DNA of 64,000 nt from Dietzia alimentaria 72 (GCF_000226215.1 NZ_AGFF01000023.1:494720-558719), one strand, 5' to 3'; shown: positions 35,177 to 45,481, numbered from the stretch's first letter. The notes: generated by a model from the letters alone, not told the origin. Numbers and translations: made by a program.

Positions 35177-36004
35177 TCACCGCGGCCGGCTGCCCGGAGG
35201 GGTTCGTTCCGACGCGTCCACCTGGGTAGCCGGAGAACGCCGCTCGTGCCAGTCGCGTACGAGCCACATCTCCACCACCAGCGGGTCCACCGCAGCCTCT
35301 CCGGCCCACTCGGAGACTACGTCGAGATAGCTCTGATACCGGCGGGGGGTGAGCCGACTGACAGGATCGACCTCCGTCCATCCTGAGTGAATAAGCGTTC
35401 CGATGCCAGCGGGATCTACGGGGACGATGCTCTGCTGCGACCAGGCCATGCCCAATGCAGAGAGATAGAGCGACGCGAGCGGGTAACCGAGATCGGGGAC
35501 GCCACCCCCTGCACGGCCCTCCAGGGCACCATGACGCAGGAGGTTCATGGCCTCAGCGGGTGAGTCGATCCAATTCACGACGTCGTGAAGGACCAGCGGG
35601 TAACCGTGGCACGAAACCGAACGCTGGCTCCCACGGTCATCTTCTGGAACGCGGAAGTCCGGTAGGCCCCGCCGTATGCCCGTGCGTAGCGGGTGTCCTG
35701 AAAGCCAGGCTGCGCACATGTAGAGCGCGATCACCGACTCCTCGATACTTCCTCGCGCACGGCGACCGGCGGCCCACAGATCACTGCGGCGCAGATAACC
35801 CGTTCCGGCTTCAACGCGGCCGCCGTCCGGCCCCCCTGCTACCAATCTGAGGTCGACGCTCTTCTCCGCCAGCCGGAGGTTCCAGACGTCGAGATCGATC
35901 TCGACGTACTCATCGGCCACGAGAAGTGCGGGCGGTTGGGCACGACACCAGGCGAGGCAGGCAGCGGGAAGGGCAGGGGCTGGGCGGGGTCCGGTCGTCG
36001 TCAT
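35177..36004 (-). CDS. Unidentified conserved-looking protein downstream of gcvP
   Basis: 275 residues from ATG 36004, 47 nt after the gcvP stop and on the same strand. There are no transmembrane segments. The protein is Arg/Leu/Trp-rich with local patterns such as AWCRAQPPALLVADEYVEIDLDVWNL, RRSDLWAAGRRARGSIEESVIALYMCAAWLSG, and YPLVLHDVVNWIDSPAEAMNLLRHG. I cannot place it in a family. Its position suggests transcription from the glycine-riboswitch-controlled gcvP message. It is convergent with the acyl-CoA ligase (12-nt gap). Confidence 0.7.
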   Translation of the reverse strand: MTTTGPRPAPALPAACLAWCRAQPPALLVADEYVEIDLDVWNLRLAEKSVDLRLVAGGPDGGRVEAGTGYLRRSDLWAAGRRARGSIEESVIALYMCAAWLSGHPLRTGIRRGLPDFRVPEDDRGSQRSVSCHGYPLVLHDVVNWIDSPAEAMNLLRHGALEGRAGGGVPDLGYPLASLYLSALGMAWSQQSIVPVDPAGIGTLIHSGWTEVDPVSRLTPRRYQSYLDVVSEWAGEAAVDPLVVEMWLVRDWHERRSPATQVDASERTPPGSRPR

Positions 36005-36051
36005 GCCGCGTACGGTGCCACGCCGGTACGACAACACCGGACCCACTGACC

Positions 36052-38931
36052 TCAGTCCTGTGCGAACGCCTCCAACGGGGGGCACGAGCAGACCAGGTTC
36101 CGGTCGCCGTAAGCTCCGTCGATCCGACGCACCGCCGGCCACACCTTGGGCCTCCACGCGGGCCCCAGCGGGTAACCGGCCACGCTACGCGGGTACGCGT
36201 GCTCCCACTCGTCCGCCGAGACACTCTCGGCTGTGTGGGGGGCGCCGCGCAGCGGATTGTCGTCCACCGTCCAGTCGCCAGCTGCCACCTTGTCGATCTC
36301 CGCCCGAATCGCCGCCATGGCATCACAGAAGGCATCAAGCTCAGCCAGGTCCTCACTCTCGGTCGGTTCCACCATCAGGGTATTGGGGACCGGGAAACTC
36401 ATCGTGGGCGCATGGAATCCGTAGTCGGCGAGACGCTTCGCGACGTCGTCGATCGACACCCCCACCGAGTCGATCAAAGGACGCAGGTCGAGGATGCACT
36501 CGTGCGCCACCCAGCCACCCTCACCCGAGTACAGCACGGGGAAGTGCTCACCAATCCGGCGAGCGAGGTAGTTGGCACTAGCGATTGCGGTCAGGGTGGC
36601 TTCACGGAGGCCGTCTGCGCCCATCATGCGGATGTAGGCCCACGTGATGGGCAGGATCGATGCCGAACCGAAGGGCGCCGCCGACACCACTCCCCCCGAA
36701 CCCAGGCCGTCCACGTGCGGATGGCCGGGGAGGAACTCGCGTAGGTGCTCCGCCACGGCTACGGGACCGACGCCCGGCCCGCCACCACCGTGCGGGATAC
36801 AAAACGTTTTGTGCAGGTTGAGATGACTGACGTCACCGCCAAACCGGCCTGGGCGGGCGACGCCCACCAGCGCGTTGAGGTTTGCGCCGTCGATGTAGAC
36901 CTGACCGCCGGCGTCGTGGACCACTGCACAGATCTCTTCGATGTCGTGCTCGTAGACACCGTGAGTCGACGGGTAGGTGATCATGATCGCCGACAGTTCG
37001 GCGGAGTACTTGTCCACCTTCGCCCGCAGGTCGTCCACATCCACGTCGCCGTTCTCACGGCACGCCACCACCACGACCTTCATTCCCGCCATCACTGCGG
37101 ACGCCGCGTTGGTGCCGTGGGCCGACGACGGGATCAGACACACCGTGCGGTCGTCGTCGCCGCGCGAGCGGTGGAAATCGCGGATCGCTAGTAGGCCGGC
37201 GTATTCGCCTTGACTGCCCGCGTTCGGCTGCAGGCTGACCGCGGCATACCCGGTGATGTCGACGAGCCACTGCTCGACGTCCGAGACCAACTCACGGATG
37301 CCCACGTTCTGCTCAGCCGGGGCGAAAGGGTGGAGGCGGTTGAACTCGGGCCAGGTGATGGGCTCCATCTCCGTGGTGGCGTTGAGCTTCATCGTGCACG
37401 ACCCCAAGGGGATCATGGTCCGATCTAGCGCCATGTCCTTGTCCGAGAGCGCGCGCAGGTAGCGAAGCATCGCCGTCTCAGTGCGATAGCGGACGAACGC
37501 CTCGTGCTGGAGGAACTCACTCGTGCGGTCGCCGACCTCCGAATCCGATACGACCTCAACAGCAGAGCCCGGCCCGGCGCCGAACGACTCGAGGACGATG
37601 CCGATGTGCTCCGCAGTGGTGGCCTCGTCGCAGGAGATCGACACAGTGCCGTTGTCGACCTTCCACAGGTTCACTCCACGATCGGCCGCGGCCGCGAGCA
37701 CCTCGTCCGCGCGCCCGGGGGCCCGGACCAGAACGGTATCGAAGAAGTCCGCATGGACCACCTCGACGCCAGCTGCGCTGAGCCCGTCCGCCAGTGCAGT
37801 CGCGTGCGCATGCACGCGACGAGCGATTGCCGTCAGTCCCTCGGCTCCGTGGTACGACGCAAACATCGCCGCCAAGACTGCGAGCAACACCTGTGCGGTA
37901 CAGATGTTAGACGTTGCCTTGTCACGTCGAATGTGCTGCTCGCGGGTCTGCAGCGCGAGACGGTAGGCCACCTGACCGTCCGCGTCCGTCGACACCCCGA
38001 CCAGACGCCCCGGTAGGTTACGCGCGTGCGGAGTCCGGCAGGCCAGGAATCCCGCGTGGGGCCCGCCGAAACCCATCGGTACGCCGAAGCGCTGAGTCGT
38101 GCCGAAGCATGCGTCGGCACTTTTCTCCCCCGGCGGGGTAAAGACGGTGGCGGCCAGCAGATCCACACCTGCGGCCACCAGGACGCCTCGCTCATGGCAC
38201 TCCTCGATGAGCTTGGCGATGTCGGCGACTCGACCGGATGAACCGGGCGTCTGGACGAGCGCGCCGAAGAACTCACCCTCGGGAAGCCCACCGTTGACAA
38301 GGTCGGTTGTGACTATCTCGACCCCCAGCGGCTCGGCGCGGGTGGCAATGATCGCTGCGGTCTGGGGGAACACGTCCACGTCGACGGCGAAACGGTTGCT
38401 TTTGGACGAGCGGTTCGCCCGTCGGAGCATGGTCATCGCCTCCGCTGCGGCCGTCCCCTCGTCGAGCATGGAAGCATTAGCCATGTCCATGCCCGTGAGG
38501 TCGGCGACCATCGTCTGGAAGTTGAGCAGGGCCTCAAGGCGGCCCTGGCTGATCTCCGGCTGGTACGGGGTGTAGCCCGTGTACCAGGCGGGGCTCTCGA
38601 TGATGTTGCGGATCAGTACCGGCGGGGTGAGGGTGTCGTAATAGCCTTGGCCGATCATCGACACCGCGACAGTGTTGCGGTTAGCCAATTCACGCAGTGC
38701 AGCGAGGGTTTTGGCCTCTGACAGCGGCTCGGGCAGGGCGTCGATCCCGGCAGCACGCCCGTCAGCACCGACTTCGTCGATGATCACCGGCGGAACCACG
38801 CGTTCGGCGAGCTCACCCAGGGAACTCACACCGATCGTGTCCAGGATATGGGCAAGACCGTCGGCATCGGGTCCCAGATGGCGGGCGACGAACTCGCCTC
38901 GGTTCCGGGCGGTGTGTGGGGTCGTCGTCAC
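36052..38931 (-). CDS. gcvP: GcvP, glycine dehydrogenase (decarboxylating), P-protein
   Basis: A 959-residue single-chain P-protein of the glycine cleavage system that decarboxylates glycine and transfers the aminomethyl group to lipoylated GcvH. The N-terminal half has [19 protein letters not shown] and the [18 protein letters not shown] block; the C-terminal half has the PLP-lysine motif [18 protein letters not shown] near residue 714. GTG 38931 is preceded by AGGAG. It is controlled by the tandem glycine riboswitch immediately upstream; gcvH is 3 kb upstream in the same direction, while gcvT is not in the window. Confidence 0.97.
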   Translation of the reverse strand: MTTTPHTARNRGEFVARHLGPDADGLAHILDTIGVSSLGELAERVVPPVIIDEVGADGRAAGIDALPEPLSEAKTLAALRELANRNTVAVSMIGQGYYDTLTPPVLIRNIIESPAWYTGYTPYQPEISQGRLEALLNFQTMVADLTGMDMANASMLDEGTAAAEAMTMLRRANRSSKSNRFAVDVDVFPQTAAIIATRAEPLGVEIVTTDLVNGGLPEGEFFGALVQTPGSSGRVADIAKLIEECHERGVLVAAGVDLLAATVFTPPGEKSADACFGTTQRFGVPMGFGGPHAGFLACRTPHARNLPGRLVGVSTDADGQVAYRLALQTREQHIRRDKATSNICTAQVLLAVLAAMFASYHGAEGLTAIARRVHAHATALADGLSAAGVEVVHADFFDTVLVRAPGRADEVLAAAADRGVNLWKVDNGTVSISCDEATTAEHIGIVLESFGAGPGSAVEVVSDSEVGDRTSEFLQHEAFVRYRTETAMLRYLRALSDKDMALDRTMIPLGSCTMKLNATTEMEPITWPEFNRLHPFAPAEQNVGIRELVSDVEQWLVDITGYAAVSLQPNAGSQGEYAGLLAIRDFHRSRGDDDRTVCLIPSSAHGTNAASAVMAGMKVVVVACRENGDVDVDDLRAKVDKYSAELSAIMITYPSTHGVYEHDIEEICAVVHDAGGQVYIDGANLNALVGVARPGRFGGDVSHLNLHKTFCIPHGGGGPGVGPVAVAEHLREFLPGHPHVDGLGSGGVVSAAPFGSASILPITWAYIRMMGADGLREATLTAIASANYLARRIGEHFPVLYSGEGGWVAHECILDLRPLIDSVGVSIDDVAKRLADYGFHAPTMSFPVPNTLMVEPTESEDLAELDAFCDAMAAIRAEIDKVAAGDWTVDDNPLRGAPHTAESVSADEWEHAYPRSVAGYPLGPAWRPKVWPAVRRIDGAYGDRNLVCSCPPLEAFAQD

Positions 38932-38951
38932 AGGTGCTCCTCGGGGGGCTG

Positions 38952-38971
38952 GGCCGCCCGTCCGGGCGGCC
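38952..38971 (-). terminator. Possible expression-platform hairpin of the glycine riboswitch
   Basis: A perfect 9-bp stem (GGCCGCCCG / CGGGCGGCC, two-base loop) lies between the second aptamer and the gcvP ribosome-binding site, 20 nt before the start codon. It may be a terminator without U-tract, or may sequester the translation start; the sequence alone does not decide. Confidence 0.5.
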
Positions 38972-39012
38972 GGCGGGCCGGTGCTACCCTCTCCGCTCTG
39001 TCCCCTGCCGGC

Positions 39013-39200
39013 ATACGCCGGCGCCTGAGAGATTCACGAGGCCCGTTCTCAGGGCTTCGCTTTCCCCGTGGGCGGATGGTCTGTTCCATCGCTCTCCAGA
39101 GGCGTTCGACGACCGCACGGTCCGGGGTGCCTGAGAGATTCTCGGAGAGGAGTTGCTCCTTCGGCGTCCGCGGCGGATGCAGCGGAACTCTCCCGTGGGA
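39013..39200 (-). promoter_or_regulatory. Tandem glycine riboswitch (two aptamers) upstream of gcvP
   Basis: On the minus strand two copies of the glycine aptamer signature occur. Aptamer 1 (about 39197-39125): CGGGAGAG, CCGAAGGAGCAA, then AATCTCTCAGGCACC. Aptamer 2 (about 39099-39018): GGAGAGCG, AAAGCGAAG, then AATCTCTCAGGCGCC. Both end in the hallmark CTCTCAGG. The ~25-nt linker is typical of tandem gcv riboswitches, which turn the glycine cleavage system on when glycine is abundant. Confidence 0.93.
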
Positions 39201-39217
39201 CGCATGAACGCAGCGCC

Positions 39218-39223
39218 AGTCTA
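39218..39223 (-). promoter_or_regulatory. Tentative -10 element for the riboswitch-gcvP transcript
   Basis: TAGACT on the minus strand lies about 20 nt before aptamer 1, which would place the transcription start at the beginning of the aptamer. No convincing -35 is visible; the region upstream is the end of the merR gene. Confidence 0.3.
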
Positions 39224-39238
39224 GACGACCCGAGCGGA

Positions 39239-39880
39239 TCAGCCCGTACGGCGCGAGGAGCGGGCCCGGCGACGGGCTGCCAACTCATCCTCCACGGGCT
39301 CCATGATGTCCTCGGCGGAAACCTTCTCAGCCGGGAAATCGGCGATCGAACCCGCGAGTTCGCGCATGGCGCCACCGATGCCGATGCCGAATACACCCTG
39401 CCCGCCCTGCAAAAGGTCAAACACCTCCTCCTTGGAGGTGCACTCGAACACCGTGCGTCCATCCGAAAAGAGCGTGATGGTGGCCAGGTCTTGGACTCCC
39501 CGCGAGCGGATCTGGTCCACTGCCTTGCGGATGTTCTGGAGCGAGATCCCGGTGTCGAGTAGCTGCTTGACGATCTTGAGAACCAGGATGTCTTTGAACG
39601 AATACAGGCGCTGACTACCGGATCCGGCGGCGTTCCTGATCGACGGCACCACCAGGTCGGTGCGAGCCCAGTAGTCGAGCTGCCGATAGGTGATCCCCGC
39701 GATCTGGCAGGCGATCGGCACTCGGTAACCGCTGGTGCCGTCAGGTATGCCGTCATCGGGGAATAGCCCCGGCTGCACCTCATCGAACGTGGCCTGCGTG
39801 GCTTCGTCGGTGACTCCGAAAAGATTCTCGGTAGTCGTTCCGGTGGGGGACGGCTCCGGAACCCGGGTGTGGTCGGCCAC
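39239..39880 (-). CDS. MerR-family transcriptional regulator (Rv1830-like)
   Basis: 213 residues from GTG 39880 (VADHTRVPEP), with GAGGGAG upstream. A Pro/Thr-rich N-terminus is followed by the MerR HTH (GYRVPIACQIAGITYRQLDYWARTDLVVPS, RLYSFKDILVLKIVKQLLDTGISLQNIRKAVDQI) and a C-terminal domain with FDLLQGGQGVFGIGIGGAMREL. Its place between the DUF151 gene and gcvP matches Rv1829-Rv1830-Rv1832. M. tuberculosis Rv1830 (RESR) has been linked to growth and antibiotic recovery. It is not a proven regulator of gcvP. Confidence 0.88.
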   Translation of the reverse strand: MADHTRVPEPSPTGTTTENLFGVTDEATQATFDEVQPGLFPDDGIPDGTSGYRVPIACQIAGITYRQLDYWARTDLVVPSIRNAAGSGSQRLYSFKDILVLKIVKQLLDTGISLQNIRKAVDQIRSRGVQDLATITLFSDGRTVFECTSKEEVFDLLQGGQGVFGIGIGGAMRELAGSIADFPAEKVSAEDIMEPVEDELAARRRARSSRRTG

Positions 39881-40129
39881 GTTTGCTCCCTCAAGCTGTG
39901 GGTGCAGCCACGATCGCGGCTGCACGGTACCGGGCCTCGCGACCCGGATCCTGAACGCGTGAACACCATCGGTGTAGTTCACTGACGGCAACGCTATGCC
40001 CGCCGGGTCCCACTATCAATAGGACACGCGGTAAACCTCAACCTCAAGTTGAACTTTAGGCTGCGTCGCTACTTGCCCGTTGGTGCTCATGTGACTGGAG
40101 TGAGCAAGATACCCGCAGGTCATACCCCT

Positions 40130-40630
40130 TCAGCGCGACGACTCCCCCGGCTTCCCCGCATCGTCCCCACCACCGAGGAAATCATCCGGGCTGACCTGGT
40201 CGAGGAACTCGCGAAAGGCCTCCACCTCCTCTTCGCCCTGCTCCACGAGGGAGATCCCCACCTCGTCTAGCACCTCACGGCTCACGAGAACCGGGGCCGA
40301 CGTCCGCAGTGCCACCGCAACGGCATCTGAGGGACGGGCCGAAACACGCTTGCCCTCGAAGACCAGCTCCGCCAGGAATGTGCCGTCCGAGACCCCGACG
40401 ATCTCGACCTTCTCCAGAGTCTGGGAGAAGGTCTCGAGCAACGTGGCGACGAGATCATGGGTCAGCGGCCGGCTCGGCTCAACTCCCTGTTGTTTCAGGC
40501 TGATCGCCGCCGCCTCCGCCGCGCCGATCCAGATCGGGACGTACCGACCGCCATCCTTCTCGTGGAGGATCAAAACGGGTGTGTACTCCGGCTCCTCGAA
40601 GCGCACCCCGACCACGTTGACCTCACGCAT
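40130..40630 (-). CDS. DUF151 bifunctional nuclease family protein (Rv1829-like)
   Basis: 166 residues from ATG 40630 (MREVNVVGVRFEE), aligned with Rv1829. Family features: VLILHEKDGGRYVPIWIGAAEAAAISLKQQGVEPSRPLTHDL, then GTFLAELVFEGKRVSARPSDAVAVALRTSAPV, and the C-terminal FREFLDQVSPDDF. Plant BBD members of the family have RNase and DNase activity; bacterial roles are poorly known. An upstream ATG at 40642 is an alternative. It lies between the two MerR genes. Confidence 0.9.
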   Translation of the reverse strand: MREVNVVGVRFEEPEYTPVLILHEKDGGRYVPIWIGAAEAAAISLKQQGVEPSRPLTHDLVATLLETFSQTLEKVEIVGVSDGTFLAELVFEGKRVSARPSDAVAVALRTSAPVLVSREVLDEVGISLVEQGEEEVEAFREFLDQVSPDDFLGGGDDAGKPGESSR

Positions 40631-40709
40631 GTTCTTTCCCATGTTCTCCGCCTCTCCCACGACACCCAGGGTAGCCGTGAACCACTCCGCGGCGAGATGC
40701 CGTGTGATG

Positions 40710-41444
40710 TCAGGACTCGAGCGCGTGCCGAACGGCGACGGTCACGAGGGTCGAATGCAGGGCGACCGAGAGCGCGGCGATCTCACGCGCGAGCTCGGCG
40801 GCTCTATCGCGGGCGTCAGCGTCGCCCTGCCGGGCCACCGGGGCAGCAATCTGAGATATCAGACCAGTCTGGCGGTCGGCAGCGGTGCGGAACCCCCGGA
40901 GATGGCGCACGTCCACCCCGTGGGTGGCGAGATCGTTCGCCGTGCGCGCGATCAGCACAGCCTCGGGATCGAAGAATCCGCCGGCCCCGGCCGCGATCAA
41001 ACCCGCATCGACCAGCGCATCGACAAAGTAGGCGTCCACACCAGATTGCTCCACGATGTTCTCACGCGTGAGCCGCTTGACCGTATCGCTGCGAAAATCA
41101 TCCGGCGCCGAGCCCGGAACAACGTCCGCCCCGGGCCGTGGGCGCAGCGCCGTGGTGGAACCGTCGGCGATCGCCGAATCAAGAGCATCCAGTTCTTGCC
41201 GGATCACCTTCAGCGGAAGGTACCGATCCCGCTGGGCGGTCAGGACGTAGCGGAGACGCTCGCGGTCCTCAACGCTGAAACGCCGGTAACCGCTATCGGT
41301 CCGGTCAGGGGTGACCAGCCCCTCGTTCTCGAGGAACCGGACCTTCGACACCGTCAGATCCGGGAAGTCCGGACGCAAAAGTGCGATGACGCCGCCGATG
41401 GAGAGGTAGTCCTCTTTGGGGGCGCCCTGTCCGGCGGCGGTCAC
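40710..41444 (-). CDS. ftsR: FtsR-like MerR regulator (Rv1828 family)
   Basis: 244 residues. The N-terminal winged HTH (LSIGGVIALLRPDFPDLTVSKVRFLENEGLVTPDRTDSGYRRFSVEDRERLRYVL) is followed by a helical C-terminal domain. The GTG start overlaps the garA stop (GTGA). The C. glutamicum homologue, located next to odhI, is FtsR, an activator of ftsZ; M. tuberculosis Rv1828 is also essential-like and adjacent to garA. The same cell-division role is inferred from synteny. Confidence 0.87.
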   Translation of the reverse strand: MTAAGQGAPKEDYLSIGGVIALLRPDFPDLTVSKVRFLENEGLVTPDRTDSGYRRFSVEDRERLRYVLTAQRDRYLPLKVIRQELDALDSAIADGSTTALRPRPGADVVPGSAPDDFRSDTVKRLTRENIVEQSGVDAYFVDALVDAGLIAAGAGGFFDPEAVLIARTANDLATHGVDVRHLRGFRTAADRQTGLISQIAAPVARQGDADARDRAAELAREIAALSVALHSTLVTVAVRHALES

Positions 41445-41878
41445 TGCCCGGGTGTACCCGTCAGGAACACGAGACGGAACTTACCGATCTGTACTTCGTC
41501 GCCGTTCGACAGCGCCGAAGAATCGACGGGCTCGCGGTTCACGTAGGTGCCGTTGAGCGAACCCACGTCTACGACCGTGAAGCTGCCGTATTCACTGCGG
41601 AACTCGGCGTGACGCCGACTAACCGTCACATCGTCCAAGAAGATATCGCTGTCCGGGTGACGACCGGCGGACGTCGTGGCCTGGTCCAAGAGGAATCGTG
41701 ACCCGGCGTTCGGTCCGCGCTTGACCACCAGCAGTGCCTGCCCCTCGGGCAGGCCTTCAACGCCGGTGACAGCGGAGTCGGACTGCGCCGCCTGCTGCTC
41801 GGACTCGTTGAGGAGCTCAGCCCGGAACACCGAGGTGGTCTCGGCGGTCGCCTCGGGCATGTTCTTGTTCTCGGTCAC
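41441..41878 (-). CDS. garA: GarA/OdhI FHA-domain regulator
   Basis: 145 residues. The N-terminal ETTSVFRAE motif supplies the tandem Thr (about residues 14-15) phosphorylated by PknB or PknG. The C-terminal FHA domain has GRHPDSDIFLDDVTVSRRHAEF and GSLNGTYVNREPV. Unphosphorylated, the protein binds and inhibits the 2-oxoglutarate dehydrogenase complex and regulates glutamate dehydrogenase; phosphorylation closes it on itself. GTG 41878 follows AGGAGAG. It is coupled to ftsR downstream and preceded by gcvH. Confidence 0.95.
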   Translation of the reverse strand: MTENKNMPEATAETTSVFRAELLNESEQQAAQSDSAVTGVEGLPEGQALLVVKRGPNAGSRFLLDQATTSAGRHPDSDIFLDDVTVSRRHAEFRSEYGSFTVVDVGSLNGTYVNREPVDSSALSNGDEVQIGKFRLVFLTGTPGQ

Positions 41879-41970
41879 GTTCGTCTCTCCTCGTCCGAGC
41901 CCAACGAGGGCTCACCGTGCGGTGCTGTTGATTCTATGCCGGACTTCGCAAACGCGGGGCCGGTGACGGC

Positions 41971-42375
41971 TCAGCTCTCCGTTATCTTGGCGTAGCCATC
42001 GGAATCGAGCGTCTGCTCGAGCTGCGCTTCCAGGTCATCCGCGTCGGTGACCTCAAGCACCACGATCCATCCCTCACCGTACGGGTCCGAGTTGACCAAC
42101 TCCGGAGAAGTCTCCAACGACGTGTTGACCTCCACGATCTTGCCGGTGAGCGGAGCGTAGAGATCGGACACGCTTTTGGGGGACTCAACCTCCCCGAACG
42201 GCTCACCCGACTCCGTCTCTCCCCCGACATCGGGGAGCTGCACAAAAACGATATCTCCCAGCTTGGACTGCGCGTATTCCGTGATGCCGATGCGAACACG
42301 CGTGTCCGACACCCGCTCCACCCACTCGTGCTCATCGGTGTACCGGAGCTGGTCGGGGATGTTCTGATCGCTCAC
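41971..42375 (-). CDS. gcvH: GcvH, glycine cleavage system H-protein
   Basis: 134 residues from GTG 42375. The lipoyl-lysine lies in EVESPKSVSDLYAP (about Lys67); the N-terminal RYTDEHEWVE and C-terminal GEGWIVVLEV are typical. It shuttles the aminomethyl group from GcvP to GcvT and carries dihydrolipoyl electrons. The gene follows pgsA2 after 47 nt and precedes garA, the Rv1826-Rv1827 order. It has no riboswitch of its own that I can see. Confidence 0.95.
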   Translation of the reverse strand: MSDQNIPDQLRYTDEHEWVERVSDTRVRIGITEYAQSKLGDIVFVQLPDVGGETESGEPFGEVESPKSVSDLYAPLTGKIVEVNTSLETSPELVNSDPYGEGWIVVLEVTDADDLEAQLEQTLDSDGYAKITES

Positions 42376-42422
42376 TGACGTGCCCTTCTCGAGTGGCTCA
42401 CTTCGAATTCCATCTGGCGACA

Positions 42423-43187
42423 TTACACACTGTCGGGCGGCCCCACATCAGCCGATCCGATCCTGCGCGGGGGAACCGATCGGACAACTCTCCACGCTTG
42501 CCACAGATAGATGCCCCCACTCCACACGTACAGACCGACCCCCCAGTAGAGGCAGGCCTCACCAACGATCTGCAGAGCCTGCCCCCCGAACACGCCGGCG
42601 TGGCCGGCGAGCAGGAGCGGGAAAGACCAGAACAGTGCGAATGTCGCGGCCTTGCCCAGGTAGGTGACCTCAGGGACAAGGTCGCGGCGTCGATAGGCCG
42701 GTAACGACACCACCAGGAGCGCGTCACGCGCCAGCAGTACTACCACTACCCACACCGGGATGTACCCCGCCACGGCGAAGGTCACCGGCACCGCGGCCAC
42801 TAGGATCCGATCGGCGATCGGGTCAAGGCGCTCGCCCCAGGTAGAACGCATATTCCATAGCCTGGCGATTTTCCCGTCGAGCCAATCGGAGACGACCAGC
42901 GCGCCGAGGATCCATAGTGCGAGCATCGGATCGTCCCACTTCAGAATGCTGACGATCAGCACCGGGATCAGGGCGATGCGCCCTAGAGAAATCGCATTCG
43001 GAAGAGTCCAGAACTTGTCGCTCACCTCGGGGCGGCTCGGCTGTGGCTCCGGGCCAAGTCCCGGCGGAACCGCAGCCGAGAGATGACCGTCCCGGGGGGT
43101 CGGAATCCTGGCACCGAGTACTTTGCCCTCGCCAGTTCTCCACTCCCGGAGGTCGGTCTCCCGCCTGCCTTCGCGCGCCGCACTCAT
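42423..43187 (-). CDS. pgsA2: PgsA2-like CDP-alcohol phosphatidyltransferase
   Basis: 254 residues. The CDP-alcohol phosphotransferase motif is complete: [10 protein letters not shown], then GERLDPIAD, fitting D-x2-DG-x2-AR-x8-G-x3-D-x3-D. About five transmembrane helices surround it. ATG 43187 overlaps the secA2 stop (ATGA). By synteny it matches Rv1822, annotated as phosphatidylglycerophosphate synthase although its true product is uncertain. The first ~55 residues are polar and variable. Confidence 0.9.
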   Translation of the reverse strand: MSAAREGRRETDLREWRTGEGKVLGARIPTPRDGHLSAAVPPGLGPEPQPSRPEVSDKFWTLPNAISLGRIALIPVLIVSILKWDDPMLALWILGALVVSDWLDGKIARLWNMRSTWGERLDPIADRILVAAVPVTFAVAGYIPVWVVVVLLARDALLVVSLPAYRRRDLVPEVTYLGKAATFALFWSFPLLLAGHAGVFGGQALQIVGEACLYWGVGLYVWSGGIYLWQAWRVVRSVPPRRIGSADVGPPDSV

Positions 43188-45481
43188 CGGAACGTCGACA
43201 TCATCCCGGAGAAGACACTGCCGCCGGCGGCCATCGGGTTGTCGTGGACCATGTAGGTCCACGTCGATGTGGGCCGCGCCATCGCATTGGCCTCGAGATC
43301 CACCCCCGAATCGGTGAACTCGATCTCGGCGAAGGTCGCCTCCGCCTCCCGCACCGCGTCTGAGGCCAGATCACGGAAATGATCGATCGCGATCCGGTGG
43401 AACTCGTCGAGCGGGTTCTCTCGTCCGAGCGCTCGGAGATGTATCGACTCCCGGACATCGTTCATGGTCGCGAGGTGGCGAGCCCAGCCGCGGTCGAGAT
43501 GCCAGAGCATGATGTCCCGGCAACCCTGCACAACGGCGTCTCGCCCGTGCTCGGTCACTAACGCGGCACTTCTCTCCGGATTGTTCGCGGTCAGTTCGTC
43601 GAAAGCCTTCTCGGTCAGCAGTAGCGCCGAGCGGCGCTCGGCGAGGATGTCGCGCTGCTCTGCGAGGAGCCTGCTGTAGCGCCACGTATTGGAGTGGATC
43701 TCCAGCATCTGGCCCTCGGTGACGCGCTGAGCGTGATCGACGGCGTCTCGTCCACGATTGCCCTTGAGCAGACCACTCATCTTGTCGTGTGAGGTCGGAA
43801 TTTTCTCCTGCTCGAGCGCCGACGTGACGACCGGGTCGTCCATCGCCGCGAAGAACACCGAACTACCGGGGTCGCCCTGGCGACCCGCGCGTCCCCGAAG
43901 CTGGTTGTCCAGCCGCTCGGTCCGGTGCCGTCCGGTACCCACCACGTGGAGGCCTCCGAGCTCGACCACTTCTTCGCGCCTAGATTCGTCGGAGCCGCCA
44001 AGTCGGATGTCGGTGCCGCGGCCAGCCATTTGGGTGGACACCGTCACGTTGCCGACATCGCCGGCTTCCGCGATGATCGCGGCCTCCTCCTCATCGTTCT
44101 TCGCATTGAGGACTGCGGACTTCACACCCTTCTCAGAAAGGCGTGCGGCCAGCTCCTCTGACTCGGCGACATCATGAGTGCCCACCAACACCGGTTGTCC
44201 GGTCGAGTGGATCTGGGCGATGTGTTCGACCACCGCGCGGGTCTTGCTGTCGCCGTCTATGTAGGTGCGGTCGGCCTCGTCGAAGCGGATAGTCGGAGCG
44301 TTGGAGTCGATCTGGGACACGCCTAGCGAGTAGAATTCGCGCAGTTGAGCGCCGGCGGCGAGCGCGGTACCGGTCATGCCGCACACCTTGTTATAGCGTC
44401 CAATGAATGCCTGCACGGTGATGCTGTCCAGGATCTGCCCCGCTTCGGAGACTGCGACGCCCTCCTTCGCCTCTACCGCTGCTTGGAGTCCGTCCGGCCA
44501 CCGCTGCAACTCCGCGACGCGTCCACGCGAGGCATTGACAAGCTGGACACGCCCGTCACGGACGATGTAGTCGACATCCCTGTGGAGTAAGAAGCACGCG
44601 TGGAGGGCGACGTTCACCTGCACCAGCGTTGTGCCGACGTGGTGCTCGTCGTAGAGGTCGGCAACGCCCAGTTCCGTCTCGATGGCCTCGGCGCCATCCT
44701 CAGTGAGGAAGATATTCCGACGTTCGGAGTCGGTTTCGTAATGCCGTCCCGGGCGGAGTTTTCGGACAGCTGCCAGAACGTTTCCCGACGGGGCCTCACC
44801 TGAGGTCGAGCCCGCTAGAACCAGCGGCACAAGAGCCTCATCCACCAGTACCGAATCCGCCTCATCGACAAGCGCGACATCCGTGGTCGGGGCGATGAGA
44901 TCAACGGGGTTGGTCACCAATTGTTCGCGGAGGACGTCGAAGCCGATCTCCGACACCGACCCGTAGGTGATGTCGCATCCGTAAGCCACGCGCCGCTCCT
45001 CACGGCTCGAGGTTTCCGTGACGTGCCCGACCGACAGGCCCAGGAGTTCAAGCATCGGGCCCATCCAGTGGGCATCGCGCGCAGCCAGGTAGTCGTTCAC
45101 CGAGATGACGTGCGCTGTGTGCCCCTGGAGGGCGTACCCTGCCGCCGCGATCGCCCCCGCGAGGGTCTTGCCTTCGCCCGTGGCCATTTCCACCACGTCG
45201 CCAGCGAACATGCGAAGCGCGCCCTGGAGCTGCACGTCGAACGGACGCAGTCCGACAGTCCGTTTCGCGGCCTCGCGGGCCAGCGCGAGGAACTTGGCGA
45301 GGTCCTCCGCCGAATCACCGAAGAGTTGCAGGCCATGCGCGACATCGGCGAACTCGTCGTCGTTCAGTCCCGCCGCCCAGTCATCGAAGCCGTGTGACAC
45401 TTCGACGGTGACCTGCGCGCGCGAGGTGTCGCGGCCCTGGGTGGAGCCCATGAGCTTCCAGAAGCGGTTGGCAAATCCCAC
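43184..45481 (-). CDS. secA2: SecA2, accessory preprotein translocase ATPase
   Basis: 765 residues. The DEAD motor has Walker [15 protein letters not shown] near residue 105, [20 protein letters not shown] (Walker B), [14 protein letters not shown] and [15 protein letters not shown]. It lacks the C-terminal Cys-rich tail of housekeeping SecA and has a shortened wing, as expected for actinobacterial SecA2, which exports a limited protein set. The GTG start is preceded by GGAAGG. Coupling to pgsA2 matches Rv1821-Rv1822. Confidence 0.95.
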   Translation of the reverse strand: MGFANRFWKLMGSTQGRDTSRAQVTVEVSHGFDDWAAGLNDDEFADVAHGLQLFGDSAEDLAKFLALAREAAKRTVGLRPFDVQLQGALRMFAGDVVEMATGEGKTLAGAIAAAGYALQGHTAHVISVNDYLAARDAHWMGPMLELLGLSVGHVTETSSREERRVAYGCDITYGSVSEIGFDVLREQLVTNPVDLIAPTTDVALVDEADSVLVDEALVPLVLAGSTSGEAPSGNVLAAVRKLRPGRHYETDSERRNIFLTEDGAEAIETELGVADLYDEHHVGTTLVQVNVALHACFLLHRDVDYIVRDGRVQLVNASRGRVAELQRWPDGLQAAVEAKEGVAVSEAGQILDSITVQAFIGRYNKVCGMTGTALAAGAQLREFYSLGVSQIDSNAPTIRFDEADRTYIDGDSKTRAVVEHIAQIHSTGQPVLVGTHDVAESEELAARLSEKGVKSAVLNAKNDEEEAAIIAEAGDVGNVTVSTQMAGRGTDIRLGGSDESRREEVVELGGLHVVGTGRHRTERLDNQLRGRAGRQGDPGSSVFFAAMDDPVVTSALEQEKIPTSHDKMSGLLKGNRGRDAVDHAQRVTEGQMLEIHSNTWRYSRLLAEQRDILAERRSALLLTEKAFDELTANNPERSAALVTEHGRDAVVQGCRDIMLWHLDRGWARHLATMNDVRESIHLRALGRENPLDEFHRIAIDHFRDLASDAVREAEATFAEIEFTDSGVDLEANAMARPTSTWTYMVHDNPMAAGGSVFSGMMSTFR

